Assembly (NCBI GenBank): GCA_932521035.1
Contig: OW051497.1
Location: 4,526,001-4,590,000 of the forward strand
Direction: 5' to 3'
From: Oscheius dolichura
Lineage: Eukaryota > Nematoda > Chromadorea > Rhabditida > Rhabditidae
DNA length: 64,000 bases
Shown in pieces: positions 46,901 through 60,336 of the stretch (positions are counted from its first letter, which is position 1; every line of letters starts with the position of its first letter). The translations under genes and the position numbers were made by a program. The notes under the pieces were generated by a model. It made no database searches and was not told where the DNA came from. It saw only the letters and a list, made by a program, of their open reading frames with translations.

Positions 46901-49900
46901 AAGAATCAAAACGATTAGGGGGTCCCATTCATTCCAAGAAACAGGAAGCAGTAAAGTTTTTGAAGAGGCGAAAAGTGGATCTGATTTGCTAACGAACTGA
47001 TTTTCGGCGCCATCTAACTCAATTCTACGCATGGAACGAGGGCTTCAAAGAGGCAATCGGCCGTCAAAAAAGCAGTTGGGCGTTCACCTGCATTCCTAAA
47101 TATGTGTTCAGACAATGCGTGTTAAACCCAGGGCGCGAGGAAGAGCAATACAACTGGGGAACGGGGCAAAAACACGAATAAAACAGAGGCGGGTGATACG
47201 GGTCGACGATCTCGAGGGGATTGTACACCTTTAGATGTGTTCGTTAACGGCCCGCCAACAAGGACATCCAAACGAGTGTGGGTGTGAAAAACATTGCCGA
47301 GGGAGCGGGTAAGGACAGATGCTCAACGTAAGAGCGAGAGTAGCTTGCGAACAGGGGGGGGACTCCCTATGTTAATTTATTCACAGAACGAATGGAACCA
47401 GCGTGTCATGCGTGAAGCTGGCCAGCCAAACACACGGCTATGCATAACGCACTTCGGCCATTAGCAGTCAACCGCTTGTTAACGGCCAGGTTGAGTTGGA
47501 ATCGCCAAGGCGTCAGGAGACAACAAAGGCAATAGTTGCAAGGTTTAGTGTTCGCGTTGGCGTTTGAAACCAATAAAATTAGTCATACTCACCCTGCTTT
47601 CCTAAGGTTAGGTGGACGTCCGTTCCAAAGGTGTTCAAAGGCCGCCTACTGAAATGTTGTTCGTTTATTTTCATTTCAAAGAGGGGGATAATCTCTGAGC
47701 ACCATGTATGTCATTCCCTTTTTTGGTCCACGGCCGGATCAATGTTCGCCTACTTTTACAGCTAGGGTCGAACTCCCTTTTATGACAGTTCAGTATTTAC
47801 GACGGGGAAGTTTTTTTTTCATTAATGAATGATAAGATATGTATGTGTGGCTTCTATTTGTCAACGGAGATCTATGAGGCATATGACTAACAGTAATTTA
47901 TCAAAAATTCCGGGCCCATTCTACCGAAAGTCTGGGGAAATCCGCCCCGGGAAAACAAAAGTGCTAGAATGTCGTTATTAATTCTGCCTAAACACCATGA
48001 AAAATTTGTCTTCGTCGTTTTTTTCAGTGGCTGCTTTATCAAAAAATATCTAGTTTTTTATTGCATTTTTTTGATGCCTGATAAGGCCGAGCCGTCTCTG
48101 GGAAAGAATCCATAGACTAACGGAAAATGCTAACTGACCTATTGCCATTCTGGTTGTCGTCGCTCATCCGTGACTGCACCATGCGGAAACTGCCGGTCGA
48201 GCTCAAATTCCGATTGACGTCAACAGCAGCCGAATCTGCGGTTATTATTAGCGCCATTTCAATCTGAAACTTACTCCGGAAGGAATTCGTTACATTTATT
48301 TTTGGCACCACGGGAATCTCAAATTTCTTGGCTTTCCTCTCCTGAGATTGACCGAACGTCTGCATCATCGTGCCCATTGAGACACGGCTTGACATGCTTC
48401 CAATCACTGAAATAAAAGGCGATATCAGATGTTTAATGGGACTCTCTACCGCTCATTCTGCGAACTGTGGCTACTTTTTTACTATTAGGCCGTAAGGTGG
48501 CCGATTTAAAGAACTCATCGTGGTCTATATGTTTTCTAGGTCGGGGTAGGGACATTCCCTGGTCTGGAAGAACATTGTTTTGCAAATGTCAGTAAGAAGA
48601 CAAGCAAGAGAGAATGCGTTATCAGTGTGGGCCGGAACGGGAAAAGAAGAAGTTAAGCAGATGACACATCGTCGAGCGGGAGATACAATGGGATATCCTG
48701 TAAAGGAGGCGACCTGTGACAAAAACAGGAAGGGCCAGTTGAAAGTGAGGCAATATCCGGGATCGATGCGCCAGACCTCGGTGGATAGATATGAGTGCGT
48801 ACGGTTGTCATTAACGCATACGGCCAAGGTCAGCGAGATACGGGTGACCTCAACTTTTGTGGAAGCGGAAAAAGTTTTGACATCGGACTAATTCCCTGAC
48901 AAAGCGGGCCGAATCCTCCTCTTGGCGCGGTTTGTCCTCCGGATATACTGTGGGAACCACTCCAACGGACTATATTAAATTCAAATGAGCGTCACGCTGC
49001 ACTCTCGTGAAGGTAAAGAATGAGAAAACGGAATGGTTCGGAACGACAAAATGGTTGTTGTGTACGAGGACATTAGGCGTTGGAGGGGAGCGGCACATCT
49101 GCCCCTACCGTCATATACAAAGGGGTACTTGGCGCGCTCGGAAATCCGAGGCTCCAAGGACATGTTGTCCGTCTATCAGTGGTTTCCAGCTGCGCGGCAG
49201 CCCTTTGACCAAATGATTTGAATAAATTACTCTTCCTACTAAGAGGATCGAGAACATAAGGTGCTCTCGAAATGAAACCGGGACCTTGTTTTGCTTCAAA
49301 TGAATTGAAGAGGAAGAGAAGAAATGAGCAAAGAGTAGTGCCAGATACGCGAAATCGTCGCCGTCTAAATGGCTTGCGTAATGTGCTTTTTGGAACGGCA
49401 TATGATCCGAAGCTCGTAGTAAATGCTCCCTAGGCTGCAGTCTAAGAACAACTCGGCGGCTTTTGATGCATTGGAATTAAGGCATACGGAAGAGGAGAAG
49501 AGTGTCGAACATTCCTAATTAGCAAATTAGCGATTCCCATATCGGAGAATGTCCCAAGGACAGAATAAGTCCGAAGGTAAACAACAGTCGTGGGAACTGG
49601 GAGCGGGATCCGAATGAGATCTGCCTGACTGCGCATAACAGCATGATAAAAAGCAAAGTAAGAGGATTGCCGCCTAGTGGGCAGCCGTTGACAGGTTTTT
49701 AAATATGAACTTGGCGTCAACTCCTTGTTTGCTATGCAAGAAGGACGTTGTAGTGGCCGCTTAGTTCTACAAGATCTTCGTGGTCAGTAAGGCAATTAAT
49801 AAGAACGGGACAGGCTGTGGATCACACCAGATGCCATTGGAATACGCGCGAACAATACGAGGGAGCGTGCGCGCCTGTCATGCTGGTCTATACCAAATTT

Positions 49901-52900
49901 ATGGCGGGCCATTGAAACCTCGTCGAAGATTCTATCTAGGCTGACTAGCCATTACGGTCAGCGGAGGAGCAGCAGCCCGCCGTAAAAGGTCCTACGGAGC
50001 TACGCTGATTGATTTACTGGCCGGCAGTCGATGAATAACCGCTTCAAATGTCAAAAACAACGGGGGCGCATCCTTTTCGATGACCGCTGGCGTGTTTTTA
50101 TGGTACTAAATTTCTCCGGGGTTCAAAAATTAATGGTTTCCTTGATTCGAGGGAATTATAAATCGGCCACAGATCGCAGAATGTCTATCTTTTGGTCTAC
50201 CCTACCTGATTGAGGACGTTCCACAGTCTTGACGGCGGTGGGATCAAACCGTCCGCTCCTCGAGTTGGCCTTCTGCCCGAAAATGACTCCCTTGTCTTTG
50301 CCGTCCTTCGCTCCCCGATCAATTATCTAAAAATAAACAATTAGTCGCGTACTTTTTACCCGTAGCCCCAATCCTTCTTCGACCCTGTCTTACGTTGTCT
50401 TTCCTCGTATTGTCAACATCTCCATACACAGTTTTGGGTCTTTCCCTTGGAGTGTCACCATTGTTACGCGACTTCTTGCGCCAGAAGACCATGTTTTTTG
50501 TCTGTTATTTGAGGAGGAATATTAATGAGAAAGAGAGAGGAAATCAGAAGGAGAGATCGGGCAGAGCGCCTTCTAACTTATTGAAAACTTGTCAGCAGGA
50601 GCATTAGAGAACTCGAAAAGATGGATGGAGTGGTCAGCCGCGGCAGAAGCAAAGACCTCTGACTCAGCTTCAGGGCGACGGCTCACAACCATAATAAGCA
50701 AAGGTAACGACGGGGTAGCCAGGGGTGGCCAAATTTCAACAGAGGATATCTCCGTTTTACGACCTCGACGGGCAATTTTTCAGAGAAAAGGAAAAATGCC
50801 CTCTTCCTGGCCTCTTTTAGAATCGGACAAAGTTAATTGGTATGCTACCCAATGGATATGTAATCCAAACAAACGTTTCGATTTTTAATTAGGGGCAATT
50901 AGTACGCGCAGGAGGGGGTTCATTGGCAGGCAGAAACGATCGTGCGCTGGTAGAGGAGGCAGATCAAGAAAATAATCGCAGAAACGGTATCTCAAGGCGA
51001 ACGCCTCGATTATGGCAGCACACAATAGCAGAAAGGCAAATTCCATCGACATAAATGATACGAAAGTCTTGGCAAGACTGTTTTTATGGAATATGGACAA
51101 TGGCAATGGCGCCATTGTGGGAACTTGGAGGTGAGAGGCCAGCGAGAGAGGATGGTATCCAAAAATGGATGGAAAGGTTAGTTGAGCGGCTAACCACATG
51201 TTTTCGTATTCGACCGAACACAAAAGGAATGTTTGCTTTGTGGGAAATCCGCACTATATCGGGGATTGGATGTTGACTTCCCATTGGTTTAGAGGGTACC
51301 GGAAGCCCGAAGAAGGCAGGATTTCATATAACTAATAACGCAATCTGAAGCACCCTGGGATGGGTTACCCCAATGACTTTCGCATGCAACTTGGTCGCCG
51401 TGCGGCTAGCTTTATGAGCCACGCAGGGAATGGGTCCTGGCCCTGAACAGATGGAGAGAAGACAATCGCGCATGTACGACTCCATTACACACGTTTGTCA
51501 AAGACGTAGTACGAGAAAACGAGAAGTAGGGTGAACATGAACGCGGAGTCAAGAAACACTAAGAAGCTTTTCACCCTTGGCGCGATAAAAACGGTCACGG
51601 AGAAGCACACAGTTGAAAGAAGAGCTCAGCTGGGAGTTTTGACGTTTGTGTGCAGCCGATGACACTTATCGTGGGAGAGATCTGCGTGTCATACTCTTGG
51701 CACGCTAGCAGAAATCAGGTAATCTCAATTTTTTGGGGGATGTGTGGCAGATTTGGGATTGAGAAGCGCGCACTGCTTGAAGCTTAAAATTATGGGAGAA
51801 TTTATGGCATAGAAGAGAAGAAATTCGGGGGTTAGAGGTACGATGGGATGTCTGTTTTCGAATGACTCAAGGGGATATCAAGCTGAGTACATCAATATCG
51901 AATTCATCACAACACATGCTCAGTGTACAGAGAGCTACAAATAGGCTCAAACCTGTTTTGTCCATTGATTCAGTTTTTTTTTGTTTTGTTTCAGAAAAAA
52001 CATGAAAAATTGGTGGCTAACACTAGATGAATAACTTTCAAGCGAGAGTTTCTCTTAGAAATGGAAGATGAGAGTTTTCGCTGAATGGAGCCTGCACTAT
52101 CAAGCCCAGAACACATAACGCTAAGCGCGCCTTTATAAACAAACAAAGTCGATGATTCAGGAAGGAGCTCAATCTGGAACCAGCATAAGGATTGTGGCTG
52201 AAGTGTACTGTAATACAGCCCACCCCCTTCGTCCTATTCACCCTCTTTTCGTGAGGAAAAAATTAGCAGCTGCGCTCGGAATACTGTGGATATCCAGAAC
52301 AAATCCCCATATGTACCAGGTGCTTTAGAAAAAGGCTTTGCTAATTGGGGCCGGTGTGCTGCATATGCGGTAGGTCGTAATGAGAATTCCGGGTTCAGAA
52401 ATGGGTGAGAGGCTCTTTGCTAATCTGGTTGACTTGTCGAAAAAATGAGGGATTAGTGCGGCCCGATAGGAGGGTCTGCCATTCAGGAAGAACAAGGGTC
52501 ATTGTTTGTCAACGGATGAGGGGTGCTAGGACCTGAGGAAAGGGATTTTGGGCAGGACATAGACCCGGCGGCGACTGAGCATAATTATTACATCAATGTC
52601 CGCAACGCATCTGAACTGACATCGCCTGAATGCCCAACGAACTGTGCGCTGACAGCTACCACCCACAGGCCATCTGCTCCGACCAAAAAATATTGCATTG
52701 GAAAGGCGGCTGGCTAGATTCAAACGGGGAAGACCGGGAGATACTGTCGCTCGTGACAGATGTGCCATGGAAAGTGTGAGTAATGAGCGCCTCGTATTCA
52801 AAAGCATTCGATGTTCAAACAAGGCAAAAATTTCTAATCAGCATAAAATTAAAGAAAGGAGAAGAAGCTGAAAGCGAAAGAAATCTAAGAAGCAGCGCTG

Positions 52901-55900
52901 ATCATCCATCAGGCCACATATCTCAACTGTCCGCTTTTAATATTCCGCTCGCGATATTCATTATATTTCCGGAGGAACCCAGACCTAAGGACACACTTTC
53001 AAAAATAAAAAATCACATCGACACGAGGTTGGAAACCCACTAATTATGAGAACAGCACGTGTCTTCGGCCGTAACTCACAAATGAGCAACCGAGCCAGCT
53101 CAGAACGTGAGTATCGGGAACATTCTTGCAAATGACTAAAATGCTGGTTTATTCGACATTAATTTCCTGGTTGAAGTGGAAGAAAACTTTGAGCAAGGGC
53201 ATAAGGAAGAACGGGTAAAGACCAGATTTTCGGAATAGGTTAGAATGGGCGCGTTCTAGCGAAAAAACGACTCTATTTGAGCAAAAAATGGTGAAATTGA
53301 CGCCCAATTTATAGCAGCAATATGGTTATTGTCAGTAGGGCAATGACAAATAGGGAGAGTAAGACATCACCAATTGTCTGCTGACCTATTCACTAGATGA
53401 GACAGACTTGTACCAGCCGAATACTAATAACAATGTGCCAGTAGTGTTTAAATTGTAAACAGAAAACATACCCAGATGAGATCTCCCTCGCTAAATGACA
53501 ACTCGTCTGCCCGGACGCCGTGGTGGTCACGCAGAGCCTCTCCGTAGACGAACTTCTTGTGTTCTGAAAAAGAATGGGTTACTACTTGCTGGAAGGAGCG
53601 AAAATACGACTAAGAGTTCGCAATCAAGCCAGACCGGAAACTTAAGGGTACTGCGAATGGGCACCGCCAGCTTCCTTGAAGCCGGCGGCTATCCATCTAA
53701 AATGGTGGGGAAACCTGCTTCCACCTATCGGATTGTGGCTAGGTGTGACAATCGACATCTATTCTGATGTGATTTGCATAAAGGTATTATTGCACAAGCC
53801 AAATAGGGGCCATGACTTGTTGACTGCGGAGCACGAGAAGGTAAGTGTGTGATGAATGGAACCGTAAGAATAGTGCGACCTGCACCAGAATGTATGCGCA
53901 AATAAGGCTCATGATGGGAATCTGCGACTCGTTCTTCTGGTACTGCAACGGGGACAGAGGCCTAGATTAGTAGGAAATATGGCGCCAGATACTCGAGAGA
54001 CAATATGGAGTGCGGTAAAGAGGAGAGAACATCTGGGTTCCCCTGGTGAGGTCAGCCGGAATATGCGTGCAACCAGCCGAATTCTCAAGGACAGAGACAA
54101 AAAGCCCATAATTCATACAATTCTCGAACCCATCATGGGTGTTTTGGGTGATAAAAAGATCCTACGAAGGTATGTGCCTTGAAAAAAGCATCGAAAACCT
54201 GCTATGGAACATTGCTGGAAGAAAAGAAATGGTCAAAGTTGATTGTGCCTACAAAGCAAACTTTTCCACTCTGATCTTTGTAGGGTTCAGCAAAATGTTG
54301 TGCACATTTGAATGTAAAAGGAATCTGTGAGGGAAGAAAGAGGAGGTGTTTGCAGCTAGCTTTCTGTTCAAATGTTTGCCTTTCTGGTCAGTTGCGCGAG
54401 TTTGAATTCAGCAAAAAAGGGGTTTAAGGCAGCAAAGAGGGCAATCCTCTATCATGAAGCCGACTTTGTTTGAATTGCGTTTTTATAAAGTGGAGGGTGA
54501 AACGGAGCGCAATGCCGATTATTACGAGATTGTTTCGCCGGGGAGTAGCAATGTTTGGCTTAATGAAGGGGCCGCCGATGAGCATAGTTAATTCCTGGAT
54601 GAGAAGAAGATTGTTCCTTTTACAATTGTTTACCATTACCATTATCCTATTGTCCCAATGCATGACAACAATTTGCCGTAAGCGAACAATACGGTTGGCG
54701 AAGATGGCGAAAAAGAGGAACACCGGGATATCGCGATAGGCAACACCTGTGAAGCAATTAATCAACCGCATGCGGAGATGTGGCAGATAGAGAGACAAAT
54801 TGAAAGATTGCAATCTGAGATATCCCCAGAGTAGAAGTGAAGAAAGGAGGTAAGAGTCGCCAGATGGGAAGCAGGAATTATCAGGAAAGCCGTGAACTGT
54901 CACTCAGCATAAATGTCAAGAAACGAAGGTCGTGAAATGGAAAGAATGGAAGGTGATACCCCCAACGGCGACATTCCTAAGACCGTCACAGTTGGTGATA
55001 ATCCTAGGATATTTTCGACATCTTGGTTGCATGGTCGGAACGCTAGCGAACACATAATGGAATGAGCTTGTGCGCGCTAAGCTACGAGCACAAAAGGATT
55101 AAGACGAGGGAAGATGGTTATTGATTGGTTATTTGTATCTAAAACAACCAAATGTCAAGAGAGGTTGGACAGGTGCATGGGATAATGGATCGAAGACACG
55201 GATTATGAGGCGTACCTCCTGCTTGACACCTAGAGTAGAGCCCCACGAGGATTATGGGACTATATTTGCCCCGAAAACAAGACAATGTTTAGGTAATAGA
55301 GGCTCCCAATGGGCAGTTTTGTAATCTTTCATCTCCGACACATATAATTTGAAGGACGTGAGGGGGCATGTGCTTGTCGACAGCGAAAGAACAATTGAAA
55401 TGAAGCCTCCGCGGGGGTCGTGTGAAAGCCTTTCTGATTGCAGGTAAGAAGAACAGCATTACGGGTTTATTTACGCGAGACGGATGCAACGTTGCGTGTT
55501 ATATGAGGCGGAAAATAATGAGAGGCGCACTGGGAGACCACCGTGTTGTGATATTTGGGGCGCATTGGCCACCAAGACGAAGATAATAACACATGTACGC
55601 TGTTGCGAACCATCTTTTCCGTATTATGAATCACCCCAGCTGACTAGTGGCCAGGTATGTGGGTTAGGGAAAGAACTCAGACGCTGCGGGTACAGGGGGC
55701 CGAGGCGAGGTGTGCTGCCATTGTGCAACTGTTGCAGCTCACGCTGCGGTACGGCTGTTGACCCCGCAGAAGGGGTCAGCTTTGTATAAACTGTCGAGAT
55801 AAAAAGAGGTGTAGTGGGGGAAGATTTTCGTTGCGGTTTTGACAAATGCGTCAGCTGCGCCAAAGAACAGCAGGTACGTCAAGATTGATAGACATTGAGG

Positions 55901-58900
55901 GACAAATCGGTGGCAGCTATTTTAAATGACGATGGCAATAAATCTTTGCTGTTTTCTGATGACAATCACGCAAAGATCCGCTGCCAGGTGGCGCAGAGTG
56001 GAGGCATTTTTGCTAATCCGGTTGATGGGTGATTGAAGAAAGCTCAGTGCCAAGCATACGTGGAAATCAAACACAAAAACCGGCAGGGGGATACTATGAG
56101 AACCCTTAGAGGATATTGCTTTCTCGAGTAACAAAGGTAGTTATCGGATAAATGGAGAAGAGGCGATGAATAATGAGCATCTGCAACGGTGTTGAAAGGA
56201 TTAAAGGATGATCAGGACAGATGGTCCGGGTACTTCGGCAGAAAAGGTCCGAGGTGATCTCAGACTATCTTAGCATGCGCAAGAGAAGGAGGGGTTTTGA
56301 ATAATAATAGATGGAAGAAGCACAACTGTGAGCACCCCCCAGTTCTTTGTAGCATCGTAAGTTCCCAGGATATCGCAAAAGTAGGTGACCCCTATCGATT
56401 ACATAAATTATTAGCCAAGGATTGACGCCCTATTACAAAGCAATTTGACCAGGAGGCAAAGAACCGCGGTACAAGGGGATGGGGCAGATTTGGGAGGTTG
56501 ATGCAGTTATATAGCCTTTCAAAAGAGCTAAAATGACTAATGAGCGATGCGGATCTATCTGAGCGGCATCCCCAAAGGGAAACAGAAGGCACACCTCGGC
56601 GAGGTCAACAAGTGTAATTATTAGGCCCGGACTGTGCTCACAGGCAATGACATATAAATTATAGGAAGTTATCGAACCTTTGAGAAGAAACTTTATCTCT
56701 CCAATAGTTATTGGATTTTTGTGGGCATTCTTCTTGGCAACATCAAGGGCTGTGTGACCGTGGGCTGTAGTCAAAGTGGTGTCAATTCCAGCCTGAAATG
56801 GGGATAAACCGGGAAAGTTTCTAAACAAACGTGTAACAGGAAGCGAACGACTTGTCCTTTTCCGTTCCCAGCCGCTTCGTGGAGAGCTGATCCCAGAGAC
56901 GTGGTCGCGTTAATGTTCCAGCCGGCTTCCAGAAGTCTCAAAACAATCTGCAACGCTTGATGTGATTAACACCATATATGGAATACATGACTGTGGCCAT
57001 TGCGGGCAGCCAGATGAAGGGCAGACGCCGTATGCGTGTTTCCCGCTTTCTTCAAGGAAGGAACATCAATTCCACAATTTAACATGCATGCGACCATCTG
57101 AACTTCTCCCGTATTATTGTTTATGGTTCCAATAAACCGTATCCTGCCCGAATTCGCATGCCAAATCAAACGGCGTTTTCCCATTCTTATCTATGGAGCA
57201 AATATCGGCTCGATAATACAGCAGTAGATGGAACTGTAAACTCTACTATCGCTAATGGGATGCATTGCCTACCGCATCGGTGATTCCCTCCTGGCAAGCA
57301 ATATGGCAAGCTGATGTACCGGCAAAATCAACACAGTCTACATTTGCACCATGTTGCAGTAAAATAGAAGCTATTTCAGTGGAATTCTGTTCCATGGCAT
57401 AGTGGAGAGCTGTTTTTCCTTTAAAAAAGGTTCAAAGATAAATAAAAAGATTGTACCTTTGCCGTCTTCCTCGTCTACCCAGACATTCTTTCCTTCCAGG
57501 AGACTCTGAGCCATGACGGAGTTTCCCATCTGAACAGCGGTGTGTAGAGCAGTGCCACTGAAAACTCAAGAATTGGAATTCGAAAATGGCGAGTTCGTTT
57601 ACTTTTCTCGTTCGTCCGTTGTCGCCTTCCTTTGGATACTAAGCAAATCTGAAAGTTGACATTTTCTATGCATAAGCTACTATGACTGATATGAAGCGGG
57701 CTCGACTGATCAACGAGTAGAAGACAAAAACCAGAACACCCTTTGAAACTTGAAGGTATTGTTTATTGGAGAAGAATGATAGAAAGAGGGGTAGAAAGCC
57801 AGTTCCGCTATAGTTTTAGTATTCCATCAAATGTTTGGTATCTGTTTCAGTCACACCCAAGAAACCGGTGCACCGGGATGCGCTTTTGTGAATAAATCCA
57901 GAAAAACCCACCTGAGATGCTAGAAGAGAATCTTCGTAAAATTTTTCTACCGGACATTTCCACTACGTCATCTGAAAGATAAAATCAGTGGGTAGAGTAG
58001 TAAGGGAGTGGCCAGAAAAATGAAGTGCCGGGGATAGGTGTGGGACAATACATCAATTATGGTCAGGAGCGCGCTAGATTAACACAATGGAAGGGCCATG
58101 AGCGGCCATTGTGATGGTCCCTACCGCCAAAGGTGGTCCTTACGAATTCAGAAGGGGTAAACACGTGAATACTTGAAATCTAGAGGGAATATGTTGACCG
58201 AAGGAGGAAATGGGAAGAGTTGATGATACAAGTGGAATCGACGATGATCTAGATCACAACCGTGTTCAAATACGGGTGCAACCTGAATGCAAACACGCAT
58301 ACTCCGCCTAAATTCAGCTTGCTCTGAAGGGAAGAGAATGTTTACAGTGGGCAGTATCCAGCGTATTGTAGCGCGTCAAGGCAAACCGAGACTTCCTTTC
58401 CATTGACCATTGCGCGGACGGCAGGTTCTGGCTGTTAGAATTGGACTAGGTCAAGTTCGAAGGTGCCCAGTAACTATGCGGGGAGAAAGTGATTTCGGGA
58501 GGATAACATATGAATCTGTTTTCATTAATAGTAAGCGGAGAGCAGGGTGCAAAGTTGCCCACCAGCGGAGGAAAGAACCAATTTATCAGTTTCAAGCTAA
58601 TCGACTGGACTAAGCGCCTGCTGTAATAAATAAGACCTACCTCTAAGATGTCAAAAGTCGGGTGAAGGTCAAATTATGCGAGAGGCTGAATTAATCAGAG
58701 CGGTCCTTGTATATCAGAGGCAGAGCAAACAATGCGCTTACGTTAACGAGCGGCCTGTCTTAGACCACACAACTGTATGTGCTCTTTCAATATCTCCTCT
58801 GGATCAATCGAAAGACAAACACCTTCGTGAGGCAACATAATTTATGTGTCGTTTTAGGAGAGTTAATCTGAGCAGTCAAACAAGCTAGCTCGCTTGGAGA

Positions 58901-60336
58901 GGGCCGAGGATAATATGACGGGTCGAACGGACACAGAACATTCTTCTCCTGTCGAAGGGACAAAAACTCCGCAGATGGCTTTCTCTCACTCGCACAAAAC
59001 ATGCATTCTAACTGTCCCAATTCACAGCCAAGTGTCCGTTACAGAAGCTAAGTGTCTTAAGTTTAAAAATAGAGAGGAAGCGATAGGTCGCTGTTTTTTC
59101 TCGACCAGCGATCGGAGCCACGGAGCAGATTTGTTGTCTCAAAGAATTACGGAGTAACCGAGCGGTGGTCATCTTGGGAATGCCCCTCCGGAGCATATAA
59201 AGGAAACTGGCGGCTAGGAAGCGGGCCGGTCATTATTGAGAAAAAAAGACAATGAAATGAATATGACCTTAGCGAAATTGAACGTTGATGTCTTCGTGCT
59301 AATGAGAGTGGAGTGGATGCCAGGAATGCGTTTTTGTGGACTGACCGGAACAGTTTAAGTGCCAAAATAATAAGAGGACAGGACCTTAGAATTCGGTGGC
59401 AGTTTTGTGCGTGCTTTCGCCAAGAGCCCCCACAGTGAATCGCGCTCAAGTGCTCAAATAGCAGCAAAAAAGAAGAGTCCACTAAAGTGCTGAACAGGAA
59501 ACCTTTCCAAAACAATACGCGCTTCCACGAGGAGAACTATGACAAACGGAAGAAACAATGCTTTTCAACGGGGTCTGAGTTGTAGACACAGAAGAAGACG
59601 GCAGAAGGCACAATAAATGACTGATACAACAGGGGTGTGGGAGAGGAGTCGACGATTAAGGAACTTGTTCTTAGTTAGTTTTTATTTGGGGTATTACAGG
59701 CGGATTGGGGTAAAGAGGGATAAGAAATACTAATTGGGCCACATGGGCATAAAAACAAAACTTCGCACTAAAGTAGATAAATGGCCTCGTAAAAATCAAC
59801 CAGTGTGAAGTACAAGTTCTTTTTTTAAACCCTTACCGATTAGAAGGGAGAGCGGCATTCCGTCAAGGTCCAGGGAGTGGGCGACAAGGCGTAGGATAGT
59901 TCAATCCGCTAATCGTAAATAATAGGTGTACTCTCTCCGCCGAAATAATCTGCAAATCGCTGTCGCCTGATCTATATACCTATATGTGAAGCCCGATCAA
60001 TTCTCGTTAAAACGGGTAGTTGATAATGCGTTGCTACCGGGTTCTCCAATTGATTTCGTTGTACAACATGTTAACTAAGATTACAGATCCTAATCATCGC
60101 ATGATCCTCTGCTAGCTCGTCTACATCTATCAATATTAACATTGTCAGGTCCATTTCTAAAAGAACTAGGGAGTATCGCATTCAAGGAAACCTCAACCCA
60201 GCCACACCTCGTCGTCTGCCACCCACCGAATGGGGTCGTCGACTGATGCGCCCACGCTATCATTGTCGTTCAATGTCGACGGTGTGCAACGGTACTGAAT
60301 GGACGAAGTGAACCCCGCCTGGGCATCAGAATACAT
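43981..60336 (-). CDS. Caskin-like scaffold: ankyrin repeats, SH3, two SAM domains, C-terminal domain
   Basis: Caskins are neuronal scaffolds that bind CASK, LAR-type phosphatases and Nck. Exons read from right to left. A candidate first exon (60198-60336) ends in phase with 57912-57971 (MSGRKILRRFSSSIS). About six ankyrin repeats follow between 57.66 and 56.69 kb (GTALHTAVQMGN, GKTALHYAMEQN, GKTPFDLACEFGQ, SALHLAARNGH, GSALHEAAGNGKGQVVRFLL). A 3.1-kb intron joins in phase to the first half of an SH3 domain at 53472-53563 (GEALRDHHGVRADELSFSEG). Exons at 50394-50492 (MVFWRKKSRNNGD), 50206-50326, 48450-48563 and 48.1-48.4 kb follow in consistent phase. SAM 1 (AIWLDKLNMSEYLSLFFTQG) and SAM 2 (SWLEALALPEYIDTFYSQRY, EDLEDIGIKRLGHLKRIL) lie at 45.66-45.04 kb. 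Proline-rich exons and a C-terminal domain (VLNSIGSMLDSLTAELDDML) end at 43981. Not found: the second half of SH3, and a phase-compatible link near 46-48 kb. Confidence 0.85.
46150..48110. other. Long Caskin intron, nothing else recognised
   Basis: About 2 kb between Caskin exons. The exon phases at its two ends do not match (phase 2 donor near 48.12 kb, phase 1 acceptor near 45.95 kb), so at least one unseen exon or an alternative first exon is expected here. By eye the plus strand is purine-rich. Confidence 0.4.
50500..53460. other. Long Caskin intron region
   Basis: About 3 kb between the SH3 first-half exon and the MVFWRKK exon. The second half of the SH3 domain should lie here or be skipped; I looked for a W-x-G...G-x-F-P pattern on the minus strand and did not find it. 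No other gene was recognised. Confidence 0.4.
53564..56680. other. Long Caskin intron
   Basis: About 3.1 kb between the last ankyrin exon and the SH3 exon. The donor after FLLK and the acceptor before HKKFVYGEAL are both phase 1. The minus-strand open frame at 54424-54903 (159 codons) has no family resemblance and is treated as chance. Confidence 0.45.
57972..60197. other. Long 5' Caskin intron
   Basis: About 2.2 kb between the candidate first exon and the first exon near the ankyrin repeats. By eye it has the same purine-rich plus strand as the other long Caskin introns. No coding exon was recognised. Confidence 0.4.

Noticed and set aside
54424-54903. Open frame of 159 codons on the minus strand
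   Set aside because: It lies in a Caskin intron, lacks SH3 or other expected Caskin sequence, and its composition matches the surrounding intron.
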